DNA of 64,000 nt, from assembly GCA_022819905.1 (NCBI GenBank), contig JAJEGJ010000074.1:1-64000 (forward strand). Direction: 5' to 3'. Source of the stretch: Alphaproteobacteria bacterium (GTDB lineage: Bacteria > Pseudomonadota > Alphaproteobacteria > TMED109). The first letter of the stretch is position 1, and each line of letters begins with the position of its first letter. The notes under the pieces are model-generated. The model was not told the origin of the DNA. It saw only the letters and a program-made list of their open reading frames with translations, and searched no databases. Shown here in pieces: positions 32,194-40,470 of this stretch. A program made the translations under genes and the position numbers.

Positions 32194-33276
32194 TCAGGCT
32201 ACGGCCGGCACCGCCAGGCACTCCCGCGCCATTGCGTCGGCAACCTGCGCAGGTGGTCGGTTCGTGCGGGCGCTGACCTTGAAGATCGTCTCCAGCCGAT
32301 CGCCAATGCCGGCGACATCTGCGCCAATGGCCGCGCGGTCGTACGGCTCGCCCCGGCGGAGAATGTCCTGCGCCACGCTGATCAGCCCGCCGGCGTTGAT
32401 CACGTAGTCGGGCGCATAGAGCACGCCGTCGCGGTACAGTGCCATGCCGTCGCCGGGGGATTCAAGCTGGTTGTTGGCAGCACCCGCGATCACGCCGGCC
32501 TTGAGCTGCCGCCGCGTCGCCCCGTTGACGGCGCCGCCGAGCGCGCACGGCGCGAACACCTCCGCCACCACTCCCGCGATCGCGTCCGGCTCGACGGGCA
32601 CGGCGCCGAACGCGCTCACCGCCCGCTGCACGCGATCCGCCGCCACATCGCTCACGATCAGCTGCGCACCGGCATCGTGCAGCAGCCGGGAGAGGTGGAA
32701 GCCCACGTGCCCGAGACCCTGTACGGCGACCGTGAAACCGTCGAGACTGCCGGCGCCGTAACGATGCCGGACGGCTGCCCGGATTCCGTGCAGCACGCCC
32801 AGTGCCGTCATCGGTGACGGGTCCCCGCTCCCGTCCGCCACACCCGCCACATGCCGGGTCTCGCGGCGCACCTCGTCCATGTCCTCCACCGACGTGCCTA
32901 CGTCCTCGCCGGTGATGTAGGTCCCGCGCAGATGTTCCACTGCCCGACCAAAGGCTCTGAAGAGTTCCGGCGACTTCTCACGGCGAGGATCGCCGACGAT
33001 CACCGCCTTGCCGCCGCCCAGAGGCAACCCGGCCAGCGCCGCCTTGAAGGTCATGCCGCGCGCCAGGCGCTGCGCGTCGGCCAGCGCGTCATCTTCACTT
33101 GCGTAGCGCCACATGCGGCAGCCGCCCATCGCCGGTCCCAACGTCGTATCGTGGACGGCGATCACGGCGCTCAATCCGCTCTCCGGGTCCCTGCACCGAA
33201 GGATTTTCTCGAAACCGGGAATCACCAACGTTTGATAATTGATCAGGCTAGCCTCCTTCGGCCTGTGGCCTGACAC
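32194..33276 (-). CDS. Glu/Leu/Phe/Val dehydrogenase, leucine-dehydrogenase type
   Basis: A 360-residue NAD-dependent amino-acid dehydrogenase that interconverts branched-chain amino acids and their 2-oxo acids. GPAMGGCRMWRY and MTFKAALAGLPLGGGKAVIV carry the Gly-rich substrate loop and the catalytic Lys residues; EDVGTSVEDMDEV has the catalytic Asp; VAVQGLGHVGFHLSRLLHDA (about 190-209) is the NAD-binding Rossmann motif; AGAANNQLE and DYVINAGGLISVAQ complete the site. Length matches the Leu/Val dehydrogenase group. It stands alone; a role in branched-chain amino-acid use is likely. Start ATG 33276, with CTAGCCTC upstream giving GAGG on the coding strand if a start at about 33243 (INYQTL) is used instead. 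Confidence 0.9.
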   Translation of the reverse strand: MSGHRPKEASLINYQTLVIPGFEKILRCRDPESGLSAVIAVHDTTLGPAMGGCRMWRYASEDDALADAQRLARGMTFKAALAGLPLGGGKAVIVGDPRREKSPELFRAFGRAVEHLRGTYITGEDVGTSVEDMDEVRRETRHVAGVADGSGDPSPMTALGVLHGIRAAVRHRYGAGSLDGFTVAVQGLGHVGFHLSRLLHDAGAQLIVSDVAADRVQRAVSAFGAVPVEPDAIAGVVAEVFAPCALGGAVNGATRRQLKAGVIAGAANNQLESPGDGMALYRDGVLYAPDYVINAGGLISVAQDILRRGEPYDRAAIGADVAGIGDRLETIFKVSARTNRPPAQVADAMARECLAVPAVA

Positions 33277-33586
33277 TACTCCAGGCTCTCAGGCCGTCAC
33301 GTACACCCGCTACTAGTGATATGGGGAGGACGACGGCACCCCACCAGATGCTTCACGAAAACGTGAACCGGCGAAGCCGATTGCAGGAATTTCGCGTGCT
33401 CGCTGTCACTTCCGCCGGTCGCCGCCGCGCCGGGTTCCCGGCACAGGGTCGCGCACGCTCCGGCGCCGACGCTGCGACATCCGCCTATCCATCTGAATTG
33501 CCGTATGATGTCAGCAGAAGTATTGAAACCGTTCTGATGGTGCCGGTGCCGCGATAAGGACATCTCGTGCGTAACTGGGGCAGTTC

Positions 33587-35899
33587 ATGTTTCGCCGTAC
33601 AAGTTCCCTTTACCTTTGCTTGCTGATGCTTGCCGCCTGCGGTGGCGGAACTGGCGGGAGTTCTTCCCCGACGCAAGTCGAAGCGCCAGACGCCGTTCAG
33701 ACGAGACCTTCCACCGAGCCTTCCTACCATCTGCTAACGACGCAGATCACGACGCACCAGTCCGGGGTATTCGAACTAATTGGCGCCTACCACGCCTACG
33801 CCCTCGGTCTTTCGGGGCGAGGCATTCGCATTGGAATTGATGACACGATCGTTGACTACACCCAACGCGCCGAGTTTGGCGGCCGGATTCGGCTCCGTAG
33901 CGCCGACGGTGCCGTGCTCTCCTATCCGCGTCCTGATGGAGATGACTTCTTCAGCGAGATTGACACTTGCCAGTATCGCGGCACATGTACGGTCTGGGAA
34001 GGAGACAGCGGAGGCGACGCAGAGGCCCGCAACAATTGGGTGCAGCAGGTGGTCGACGAGGACGGGTGGCCGACGTTCGACGACTCCGTGTTCACGGTCG
34101 ACATCTTCTACAGCGAGAACAGTTATCTGGAGCGCATATTTCGCTGGTCAGAAGTGCCGACTCCTTATGGCGTAACGGGTTCGCACGGGACGACCGTGGC
34201 TTCTGTGGCTGCCGGGAGGAACCTTGGTGTCGCGCCAGAGGCCACAATCATCCCGATTGCAAGGAACTTCACGGACGACCAGGCATCGCAACATCTGACC
34301 GACGGAGCCCTCCGCCTGGCGATCCAGTTCCTGCCATCTTTCGACAGAAACCAGTTCGATCGGGAATTTGCCTCCAACGTCCGGGCGCAATATACGAACT
34401 TCGACATCATCAACAGGTCGTTCGGAACCAGCCTGTTTGACCCCGACCTCGTTGCCGACGGGGTCTATTCCGAGTTGAACTGGTACCGAAGGTATCTTCC
34501 GAGGACATTAGACGCCCAACTGCAAGTCAGCACCGCCGATGCCGAGAAGACCATCCTTGTATACGCGGCCGGCAACGAAGGACAAGCCTGGTCCAGCCCT
34601 GAAACAGACCTGCCGTACTACCTCCCCGAAAGACGCGGCCACGCCATCTCGGTTGTTGCGACCGATCCGGCAACGGGGCTGCTGGCTCGGTACTCTAACC
34701 GGTGCGGTCACCTGCCAGACGACTGGAACGCAGGGCTGCATGGTCCACACTATTGCCTAGCGGCTCCGGGAACCGTTCGAGGCCTGATCCCGAATCCCAG
34801 TTCGCCTGGTCGAGGCACGGTCGGGGCGATCCAAGGGACTAGCTTTGCCGCCCCCGTCGTGTCAGGCGCGCTGGCGCTCATGATGGAGCACTTTCGGGGA
34901 ACCAGAGGAAATACCGAGATTCTCCGCCGCATGCTTGATACCGCAGACCGAAGCGGCAGTTATGCCGATTTGGAAACGTACGGTGCGGGGCATCTCGACT
35001 TGGCAGCCGCGTTGTCGCCGGTCGGAGCATTGACCGCGGGTCAGCTGAAAAGTCCGGTTGGCGCCACGGTCTTGCAGACGCCCGCGGCGTTCGGGGCCGT
35101 CGATCAGCGGGTGGCCGCTATTGAGATAGCGGCGTTTGACAGCCAGGACTTCCCCTTTTGGTCGCCGGTAGGCGGCTTCGTGGTGACCAATCCGGAAGGC
35201 AGATCGCCGATTCCGTTGTTCGAGAGCTACGGGCGGGCGGTGCTGCCTTCAGCGGATCTCACGCCGCGCCGCATGCAGTGGGTTGCGACCGGAACGGACG
35301 TGACGGAAAGTCCCACATGGATCGCCGGTTACGGGCCGTCGGCACTCAGTGTCGCCAAGCTGCCCGGAACGGGAGGATGGGGCTACGGCTTTAGCTACAG
35401 TGACACCGAGCACTTGGGAGGAAAGACGGCGGGGGCGTTCGGGTCGCAGCTGCGCTCTGGGTCGCTCTGGGCTACCCAATCATTCACCCATGAATTGGAC
35501 CGGGGATTCGCTCTGCACGCAGAGGGAGCAATCGCCGTCAGCATTCCCGAGTACGAAACCAACGCACTGTTCACCGCTTCGACGGCGCTGCTGTCCTCGG
35601 CATCGGTTCGTATCGGAGATGGCTCGACCGGCGTTACCGTGGAACAGCCCCTGCGCGCAGAGGCGGGAACCGGAACCTTCCGCGTGGAGAACGGGATCAT
35701 CGAGAACGGAAGGCGGCTCGTTGACACACACCGCATTTCACTTCGCCCTGATGCGCGGGAGATATCGGTGACTCTCCGACACGACGTCGAGACACTGGAT
35801 GGCTCGCTTGCCCTAGCCGTAGGCGGATCCATGCATGCCGGCCACCGGGCAGGCGCAACCGAAGGGCGGGTCGGCGTGGCGTACCGAACAGTCTGGTGA
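33587..35899 (+). CDS. Subtilase (S8) lipoprotein with autotransporter-like C-terminal region
   Basis: A 770-residue secreted protease. Lipobox LAAC (Cys18) with Gly/Ser linker, then the S8 domain (about 60-490): Asp in IRIGIDDTIVD, His in TGSHGTTVASVAAGR (about 205), oxyanion Asn in VYAAGNEGQAW, Ser in QGTSFAAPVVSGALALMMEH (about 420). A conserved helix (LDTADRSGSYADLETYGAGH) ends the domain. The last ~280 residues are beta-rich with alternating patterns (GGWGYGFSYSDTEHLGG, HRISLRPDAREISVTLRHDV) like a passenger/barrel region, but the usual final Phe is replaced by TVW. It may degrade proteins at the cell surface. It overlaps the next small lipoprotein gene by four bases. Confidence 0.85.
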   Translation: MFRRTSSLYLCLLMLAACGGGTGGSSSPTQVEAPDAVQTRPSTEPSYHLLTTQITTHQSGVFELIGAYHAYALGLSGRGIRIGIDDTIVDYTQRAEFGGRIRLRSADGAVLSYPRPDGDDFFSEIDTCQYRGTCTVWEGDSGGDAEARNNWVQQVVDEDGWPTFDDSVFTVDIFYSENSYLERIFRWSEVPTPYGVTGSHGTTVASVAAGRNLGVAPEATIIPIARNFTDDQASQHLTDGALRLAIQFLPSFDRNQFDREFASNVRAQYTNFDIINRSFGTSLFDPDLVADGVYSELNWYRRYLPRTLDAQLQVSTADAEKTILVYAAGNEGQAWSSPETDLPYYLPERRGHAISVVATDPATGLLARYSNRCGHLPDDWNAGLHGPHYCLAAPGTVRGLIPNPSSPGRGTVGAIQGTSFAAPVVSGALALMMEHFRGTRGNTEILRRMLDTADRSGSYADLETYGAGHLDLAAALSPVGALTAGQLKSPVGATVLQTPAAFGAVDQRVAAIEIAAFDSQDFPFWSPVGGFVVTNPEGRSPIPLFESYGRAVLPSADLTPRRMQWVATGTDVTESPTWIAGYGPSALSVAKLPGTGGWGYGFSYSDTEHLGGKTAGAFGSQLRSGSLWATQSFTHELDRGFALHAEGAIAVSIPEYETNALFTASTALLSSASVRIGDGSTGVTVEQPLRAEAGTGTFRVENGIIENGRRLVDTHRISLRPDAREISVTLRHDVETLDGSLALAVGGSMHAGHRAGATEGRVGVAYRTVW

Positions 35900-36168
35900 C
35901 CACCCCGCTGATCGCGGCGGCTGCCGCGGCAGCTTTGCTCCTGCTTGCGTCGTGTTCCGACGTCTCCCTCAGCGATCCGATCGTGAGAGACGGGGCGACA
36001 TACACCCCGAGCGTTGTCGACGATCACGGCTGCGTCCTGTACGTGGTCAGCCGGGCTGACGGCTCCGTGCCGGCGGCGATGGTCTATCTCGGCATGGACG
36101 GCGAGTTCAGCTACGTCCGTCCTGAGCGGTGCGTTAAGCGAACTTTCACGGCGGACGTCAACGACTGA
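35896..36168 (+). CDS. Small lipoprotein coupled to the subtilase
   Basis: A 90-residue protein with signal peptide and lipobox LLLLASC (Cys20), mature part SDVSLSDPIVRDGATYTPSV to KRTFTADVND with two more Cys. It starts on GTG 35896, inside the stop of the subtilase gene (GTGA), so it is probably made with the protease. It could be an inhibitor, chaperone or anchor for it; no family recognised. Confidence 0.6.
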   Translation: MTTPLIAAAAAAALLLLASCSDVSLSDPIVRDGATYTPSVVDDHGCVLYVVSRADGSVPAAMVYLGMDGEFSYVRPERCVKRTFTADVND

Positions 36169-36330
36169 GCGGCGTCACTTCTCGGATGGCCGCCAACTGA
36201 TCGGCCCGAAATCCGCGCCCTGCGTGTCCTCTTCCTTTCTTGCCAAGTTTGTTCCCTCCAGCACGAATCGCCGCCTCAACGGCGAACCCGCTACGATTCG
36301 CTCCACCAAGCCGAGGTCGGATCGGAGACC

Positions 36331-37119
36331 ATGCCCGAAATCATCAATCACGCCCGCCAGCGCATCGAAGCAGGCGACCTCGCGATCGGTGTCGGCCTTC
36401 GCCAGGCCCGCACGGTCGACATCGGCCCCATCATGAAGAGCTGCGGCTACGACTGGCTGTTCATCGACCTCGAGCACAACACCATGACCCTAGATACGGC
36501 GGCGCAGATCAGCGTGGCCGCCGGGGAGACCGGGATCACGCCGGTTGTCCGCGTCCACGCGCTGGCACTGCACGACGCGACGCGCGTGCTCGACGGCGGC
36601 GCACTGGGGGTCGTGGTGCCCCACGTCGACACCCCGGAACGCGCCACGGAGGTGGTCGCCTGGTGCAAGTATCCGCCGATCGGCAAGCGCTCGATCACCG
36701 GCGCCATTCCGCAACTCGGGTTCCGGTCGCTGCCCATCCCGGAGGCGACCGCGGCGATCAACGCGGCCACGCTCGTCGTCGTCATGCTGGAGACCCCGCT
36801 CGCCGTCGCGAACGCCGCCGCCATCGCGGCGGTGCCCGGGGTCGACGCCCTGCTGGTCGGGACCAACGACCTCACGATCGAAATGGGCATCGGCGGCCAG
36901 ATCGGGCACCCCCGCGTCGCCGAGGCCTACGAAACCGTCCTCGCCGCCTGCTCGGCGCACGGCGTCTATCCCGGTCTGGGCGGCGTCTACCAGCGCGACC
37001 TGATGGAACGCTACGTGGGCATGGGCTTCCGGCTGATCCTGGCCGGCAACGACCTCCCGTTCATGATGTCAGCTGCGAAGGAGCAATCCGCGTTTCTTCG
37101 CGGTCTTGAACCCAGTTGA
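36331..37119 (+). CDS. HpcH/HpaI-family aldolase
   Basis: A 262-residue TIM-barrel class II aldolase that cleaves or forms 2-oxo-acid aldol products using a divalent metal. GYDWLFIDLEHNTMTLDTAA (about 39-58), VVRVHALALHDATRVLDGGA with the catalytic Arg, ALGVVVPHVDTPERA, LVVVMLETPLAVANA (metal-binding Glu) and DALLVGTNDLTIEMG (metal-binding Asp) are all present. Family members act on 4-hydroxy-2-oxo-acids or related sugars; the substrate cannot be told. Start ATG 36331. No pathway partners are adjacent. Confidence 0.9.
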   Translation: MPEIINHARQRIEAGDLAIGVGLRQARTVDIGPIMKSCGYDWLFIDLEHNTMTLDTAAQISVAAGETGITPVVRVHALALHDATRVLDGGALGVVVPHVDTPERATEVVAWCKYPPIGKRSITGAIPQLGFRSLPIPEATAAINAATLVVVMLETPLAVANAAAIAAVPGVDALLVGTNDLTIEMGIGGQIGHPRVAEAYETVLAACSAHGVYPGLGGVYQRDLMERYVGMGFRLILAGNDLPFMMSAAKEQSAFLRGLEPS

Positions 37120-37271
37120 GACGTCGGCTCAATGCTGACAGAGCAACACAGCTGCTCGGTTCCGAGCGGAGTCATGATCCGCGCCCAGACGAATAGGCAG
37201 GGCTTCACATTTCCTGTGTGGTGACAACGGCCCGGCACCCGCCGGCGCCGCCATGCACAGCGAGGTCACTC

Positions 37272-38567
37272 ATGGTCACTCGTCATGCCGCCGCACTCGC
37301 GACGGCCGTCATCCTTGTCGCTTGTGGCGGCGGGGGCGGCTCACCCGTCTCCCAGGACCCGGACACCGGAGCGCCAACTGACAGCGGCACGCCGTCATCC
37401 CCCACAACCCTCACGCGCACGACATCCCAAGGGCCGACGGCCGAACGCGTCGCCGACTACCTGTACTCTCACGCCAGCGGCGGACCCTGGGACGGAGCCC
37501 ATGGCGAGTACACCCATGCGCCGGGACTCGTACGATTCGCCTTCCCGCCAACCGTGCGCATGGCCGCCAGCATGACCGGGCGCGAGCGCGCCTTCGCCCA
37601 CTACGGCATCGCCCTCGTGAACCGGGCACTGCCCTACGAACACCACTTGCAGATCGGCCCGGATGCCCCGTCGGTAGTCGCGAAGGACGGTGGCGATCTA
37701 GAGGGCAACGTCCCCCACGGGGAGATCTTCGTTGAGTTCCACCGCGACAGCGCTTCGGGTCGAGCCAGTCCGGCCGTAGCGCATCAGGAGATCACGCATG
37801 TCTATGACGATGCGCAGGCACGTTGGGAAAAGAAGGTCCTGCTCACAGGACAAGTCGAGATGGACTCCGACTTCTTCGACAACCGACCTGACCACCAAGC
37901 AATATCGGTATTTGTCCATGAACTGCTACACACGATAGGCCTCCAGGGACACCCTGACCACGAGGAGTACCCGGACTCCAACATGGCCGATGCCTGGTTC
38001 CGCATCGACGGATCGCTGCCGGCAATCGACGCGGCCGGGGTCCTCGCGCTCTACACGCGCCTTCCAGCCGAGATCGAACCCGAAGACTTGTCCGTCACCG
38101 ACCTCGGGGCGTGGGAGGAACAGGGCACCAATCTCACGCGAAGCCTGTCGCGGGTCAGCTTCGGCGTCCGGCACGCCAACGGCGTCACCATGCCGTGGAC
38201 AAAGGGCACGGACCCCACCCGGGATCTAGCCGACAACACGCGGCTGCAGGGAACCGCGACCTGGAACGGCGACCTGATCGGCTTCACGCCGACGCTCGTC
38301 GGCGTCCAGGGCAATGCGGAGATCAGCATCAGCCTCGCCACCATGGACGGCCGCGCCGACTTCACCGCGCTCGAGCACGAAGACGGCTCCACGTGGGGAG
38401 ACGGCGACCTCGGCTACACCATCACAGTGGGCGCCAACTACCTCCGGAGCACCGGGGGCGATGCCGGGACCGTGAACGGGCAGTTCTACGGCGCCAACCA
38501 CGAGGGCGTGGGCGGATCAGTCGAGCGCGCCGACCTCACCGGCGCCTTCGGCGCCGTGCGCAGGTAA
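37272..38567 (+). CDS. Metzincin-like metalloprotease lipoprotein with TbpB-like C-terminal barrel
   Basis: A 431-residue lipoprotein: lipobox LVAC (Cys18), Gly/Ser linker, then a zinc-protease domain with FVHELLHTIGLQGHPDH (HExxHxxGxxxH, about residues 216-232) and SNMADAW as likely Met-turn. The last ~115 residues (RLQGTATWNGDLIGFTPTLV, DGRADFTALEHEDGSTWGDG, GTVNGQFYGANHEGVGGSVE, LTGAFGAV) form a TbpB-like barrel. The pairing of a protease with this barrel suggests surface display and perhaps host-protein binding. ATG 37272 follows GAGG at six bases. About 110 bases downstream an IS1595 transposon is inserted. Confidence 0.8.
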   Translation: MVTRHAAALATAVILVACGGGGGSPVSQDPDTGAPTDSGTPSSPTTLTRTTSQGPTAERVADYLYSHASGGPWDGAHGEYTHAPGLVRFAFPPTVRMAASMTGRERAFAHYGIALVNRALPYEHHLQIGPDAPSVVAKDGGDLEGNVPHGEIFVEFHRDSASGRASPAVAHQEITHVYDDAQARWEKKVLLTGQVEMDSDFFDNRPDHQAISVFVHELLHTIGLQGHPDHEEYPDSNMADAWFRIDGSLPAIDAAGVLALYTRLPAEIEPEDLSVTDLGAWEEQGTNLTRSLSRVSFGVRHANGVTMPWTKGTDPTRDLADNTRLQGTATWNGDLIGFTPTLVGVQGNAEISISLATMDGRADFTALEHEDGSTWGDGDLGYTITVGANYLRSTGGDAGTVNGQFYGANHEGVGGSVERADLTGAFGAVRR

Positions 38568-38672
38568 GCAGCACGACAGGCCACGGCGGCAGCCGCGCGG
38601 CGCCGGGCTGCTGGCGCCGCACCGTCTCAATTCCGTCGCGCAGCGGAACAAGCCACTTCTGTGCAGTCCGTG

Positions 38673-38680
38673 AACCGGAA
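38673..38680 (+). repeat. Target site duplication, left (AACCGGAA)
   Basis: AACCGGAA directly before the left transposon end, repeated exactly at 41490-41497. Eight bases is the usual duplication for IS1595 elements. Confidence 0.9.
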
Positions 38681-38705
38681 GGGGATTATACAGATAGGTT
38701 GACTC
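38681..38705 (+). repeat. Left terminal inverted repeat of the R-M transposon
   Basis: Perfect inverted match to 41465-41489 over 25 bases. The last two bases overlap the stop codon of the endonuclease gene. Confidence 0.95.
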
Positions 38706-39528
38706 ACGGCCCTGAAACCGGGCGGAGTTTCTCACGTAGCGCGGCCTCGAAATCAGCGCGATTGATGGTCTTGGCAGCAAGCAGCTTGCTACTCGAATCC
38801 TCCAGCGTCATGACCTCCCAATGCCAGCGAATCAGCCTCCCGCCCACCATCGCAGGCACAAGCCAGATCACATCGCCATCGTTCAGATCCTGACTGGGGG
38901 ACTCTGACGGGCCGCCCACAAAGGCGAAGAACGGGCGGTCAACAGCAACGGCAATCTTCGACCCCCACCGCATGAGCGTGGGTGCCTTGATCTGCAGCTG
39001 CGGCAGTAGCCGCTTCGGGGCCGATGATCGGAAGTCCGGCCGTCGGTGACCGATCGGTGCGGGCGGATCACGGTCGGCATTGACGGCCAGTGCCTCGAAC
39101 TCCGGCCCCATGCCCGCGCCGGAGAAATAGACCGCCTGAACCTCCAAGCCGAACCAGCGGAATGCCCCGTTGACGCGGGCAATCACCATGTCGATACGGC
39201 CAGCCGACCGACCCGCTGATGCTGTGCTTTCCATGAACCCGACCTCGCGGGCCATGTGGGTGTCGTGGATATCGAACCCGACAACATCAGCCAGCCAATG
39301 CACAAGCAGTTGGTCTTGCTCAAACCGCGTCGGGCACGTGATCACCGGTTCCCCGTTCGGATGTTCGCGGATAGAGCAGACGCCACCCCTCTTGCTGCAC
39401 TGGCCGCCCGCGAACGGACATCCAAGCGGCGGCGCCTGCCCTAGTGCTGCACGCGCATGGGCTTGCCTCTGTTGGGGGCTGAGATCGCGAATGTCGCTCC
39501 CGAACCACTCCGCAATGCCGTAACTCAC
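38704..39528 (-). CDS. NotI-like type II restriction endonuclease
   Basis: A 274-residue enzyme that would cut unmethylated DNA. It resembles the NotI family: a Cys4 iron-binding cluster (CPFAGGQCSKRGGVCSI and TCPTRF, about 37-73) and the nuclease site SAGRIDMVIARVNGAFRWFG then LEVQAVYFSG (about 108-140). Asp of GRID, Glu and Gln of LEVQ match the D-ExQ version of the PD-(D/E)xK site that NotI uses. QAVYFSG is a strong family mark. ATG 39528 overlaps the methylase stop by four bases, so the nuclease is made only after the protective enzyme. The target sequence cannot be read from the protein. Confidence 0.8.
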   Translation of the reverse strand: MSYGIAEWFGSDIRDLSPQQRQAHARAALGQAPPLGCPFAGGQCSKRGGVCSIREHPNGEPVITCPTRFEQDQLLVHWLADVVGFDIHDTHMAREVGFMESTASAGRSAGRIDMVIARVNGAFRWFGLEVQAVYFSGAGMGPEFEALAVNADRDPPAPIGHRRPDFRSSAPKRLLPQLQIKAPTLMRWGSKIAVAVDRPFFAFVGGPSESPSQDLNDGDVIWLVPAMVGGRLIRWHWEVMTLEDSSSKLLAAKTINRADFEAALREKLRPVSGP

Positions 39529-40463
39529 GTGAACAGACTTTCCCTTGTAATCACCAGTTCCGGTGTCCGCTCATGGTGTGTCGTTTTCATCGTGACCGTG
39601 ACCGCGTGGAAGTGGAATCTGCGGATCAACTGCACGATCTCCGCCGACAGGTCATAGGTCATCAGGAAGTTGGCGCGGCGGTCGGCCATCGCCTCGAACA
39701 GCCGGACATGGTTGATCTCGTTGTGGACGTACAGCCGCTTCCCCGCCTTCTTGCCGCCCGCGGCCGTGTACGGCGGGTCAATGAAGAAACAGGTGTCATC
39801 CCGAACGGCGATGATTTCCGCTAGTTCCAGCCCGTCGCCTTCAAGGAAGGCCAGTTGCTCACTGTAGGCCGCGATCGCCTCCAGTCTGCTGCACAACGTC
39901 TCCGGGTACCAGCGGGAGGCCACACCCTTGCCGTTCTCTCCGCTGTTTGCCAGGGACGCGCCAGGCGCAAGGATGCCGCCCCGCCGGGTGCGGTTCAGAA
40001 CCAGGGTGCGGAACCCGTGTTCCACAACGTTGGTCGGTGCCGTTTCAGCGAGCCGCTGGACACGCTCGCGGGTAGGCTCGAACGCTGCTACGCGCTCCAT
40101 CAGTTCGTCGCTGTAGTCAATCGCCGAACGCCAGAACGCGGATACGTCATGGTCCAGATCGACCATGAGCGCACGTTCCGCCAGCCCCTCCATAACCGCA
40201 GTCAGAGAGACAATCCCGCCACCGGCGAACGGTTCCATCATCAGCGGGTGCGGGCCGCGTCGGGACGTCTCAGCCAGCCAACGGCGAATGTGGGGGATCA
40301 GCCACGTCTTGCCGCCCGGATAGCGTAGCGGGCTGCGTTGCGGCACTTCCGCAACGTTCACGGCGGGGATCAGCGAGGCCGGGAACTTCCTCTCCCGACC
40401 GGACCGGAGCAGTGCGCGGGCTAACGCTTCCGGTTCGACGCCGGAGCAGTGCGGGTGTTCCAT
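39525..40463 (-). CDS. D12-class adenine-specific DNA methyltransferase
   Basis: A 312-residue N6-adenine methyltransferase of the alpha (Dam/D12) class. RSPLRYPGGKTWLIPHIRRW (about 43-62) is the D12 start; MEPFAGGGIVSLTAV (motif I, binds S-adenosylmethionine) and DDTCFFIDPPYTAAGG (motif IV, DPPY, catalytic) follow in that order. KRLYVHNEINHVRLFEAM is typical of the class. It should protect host DNA from the NotI-like partner, although NotI itself is paired with a cytosine methylase, so the recognition site probably contains adenine and differs from NotI. Start ATG 40463, seven bases after the transposase stop. Confidence 0.88.
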   Translation of the reverse strand: MEHPHCSGVEPEALARALLRSGRERKFPASLIPAVNVAEVPQRSPLRYPGGKTWLIPHIRRWLAETSRRGPHPLMMEPFAGGGIVSLTAVMEGLAERALMVDLDHDVSAFWRSAIDYSDELMERVAAFEPTRERVQRLAETAPTNVVEHGFRTLVLNRTRRGGILAPGASLANSGENGKGVASRWYPETLCSRLEAIAAYSEQLAFLEGDGLELAEIIAVRDDTCFFIDPPYTAAGGKKAGKRLYVHNEINHVRLFEAMADRRANFLMTYDLSAEIVQLIRRFHFHAVTVTMKTTHHERTPELVITRESLFT

Positions 40464-40470
40464 GCCACCC

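Noticed and set aside
38570-38640. GGCGCC-rich hairpin after the metzincin gene as a terminator
   Set aside because: Stem is short and imperfect, with no T-tract; ordinary for such GC-rich DNA.
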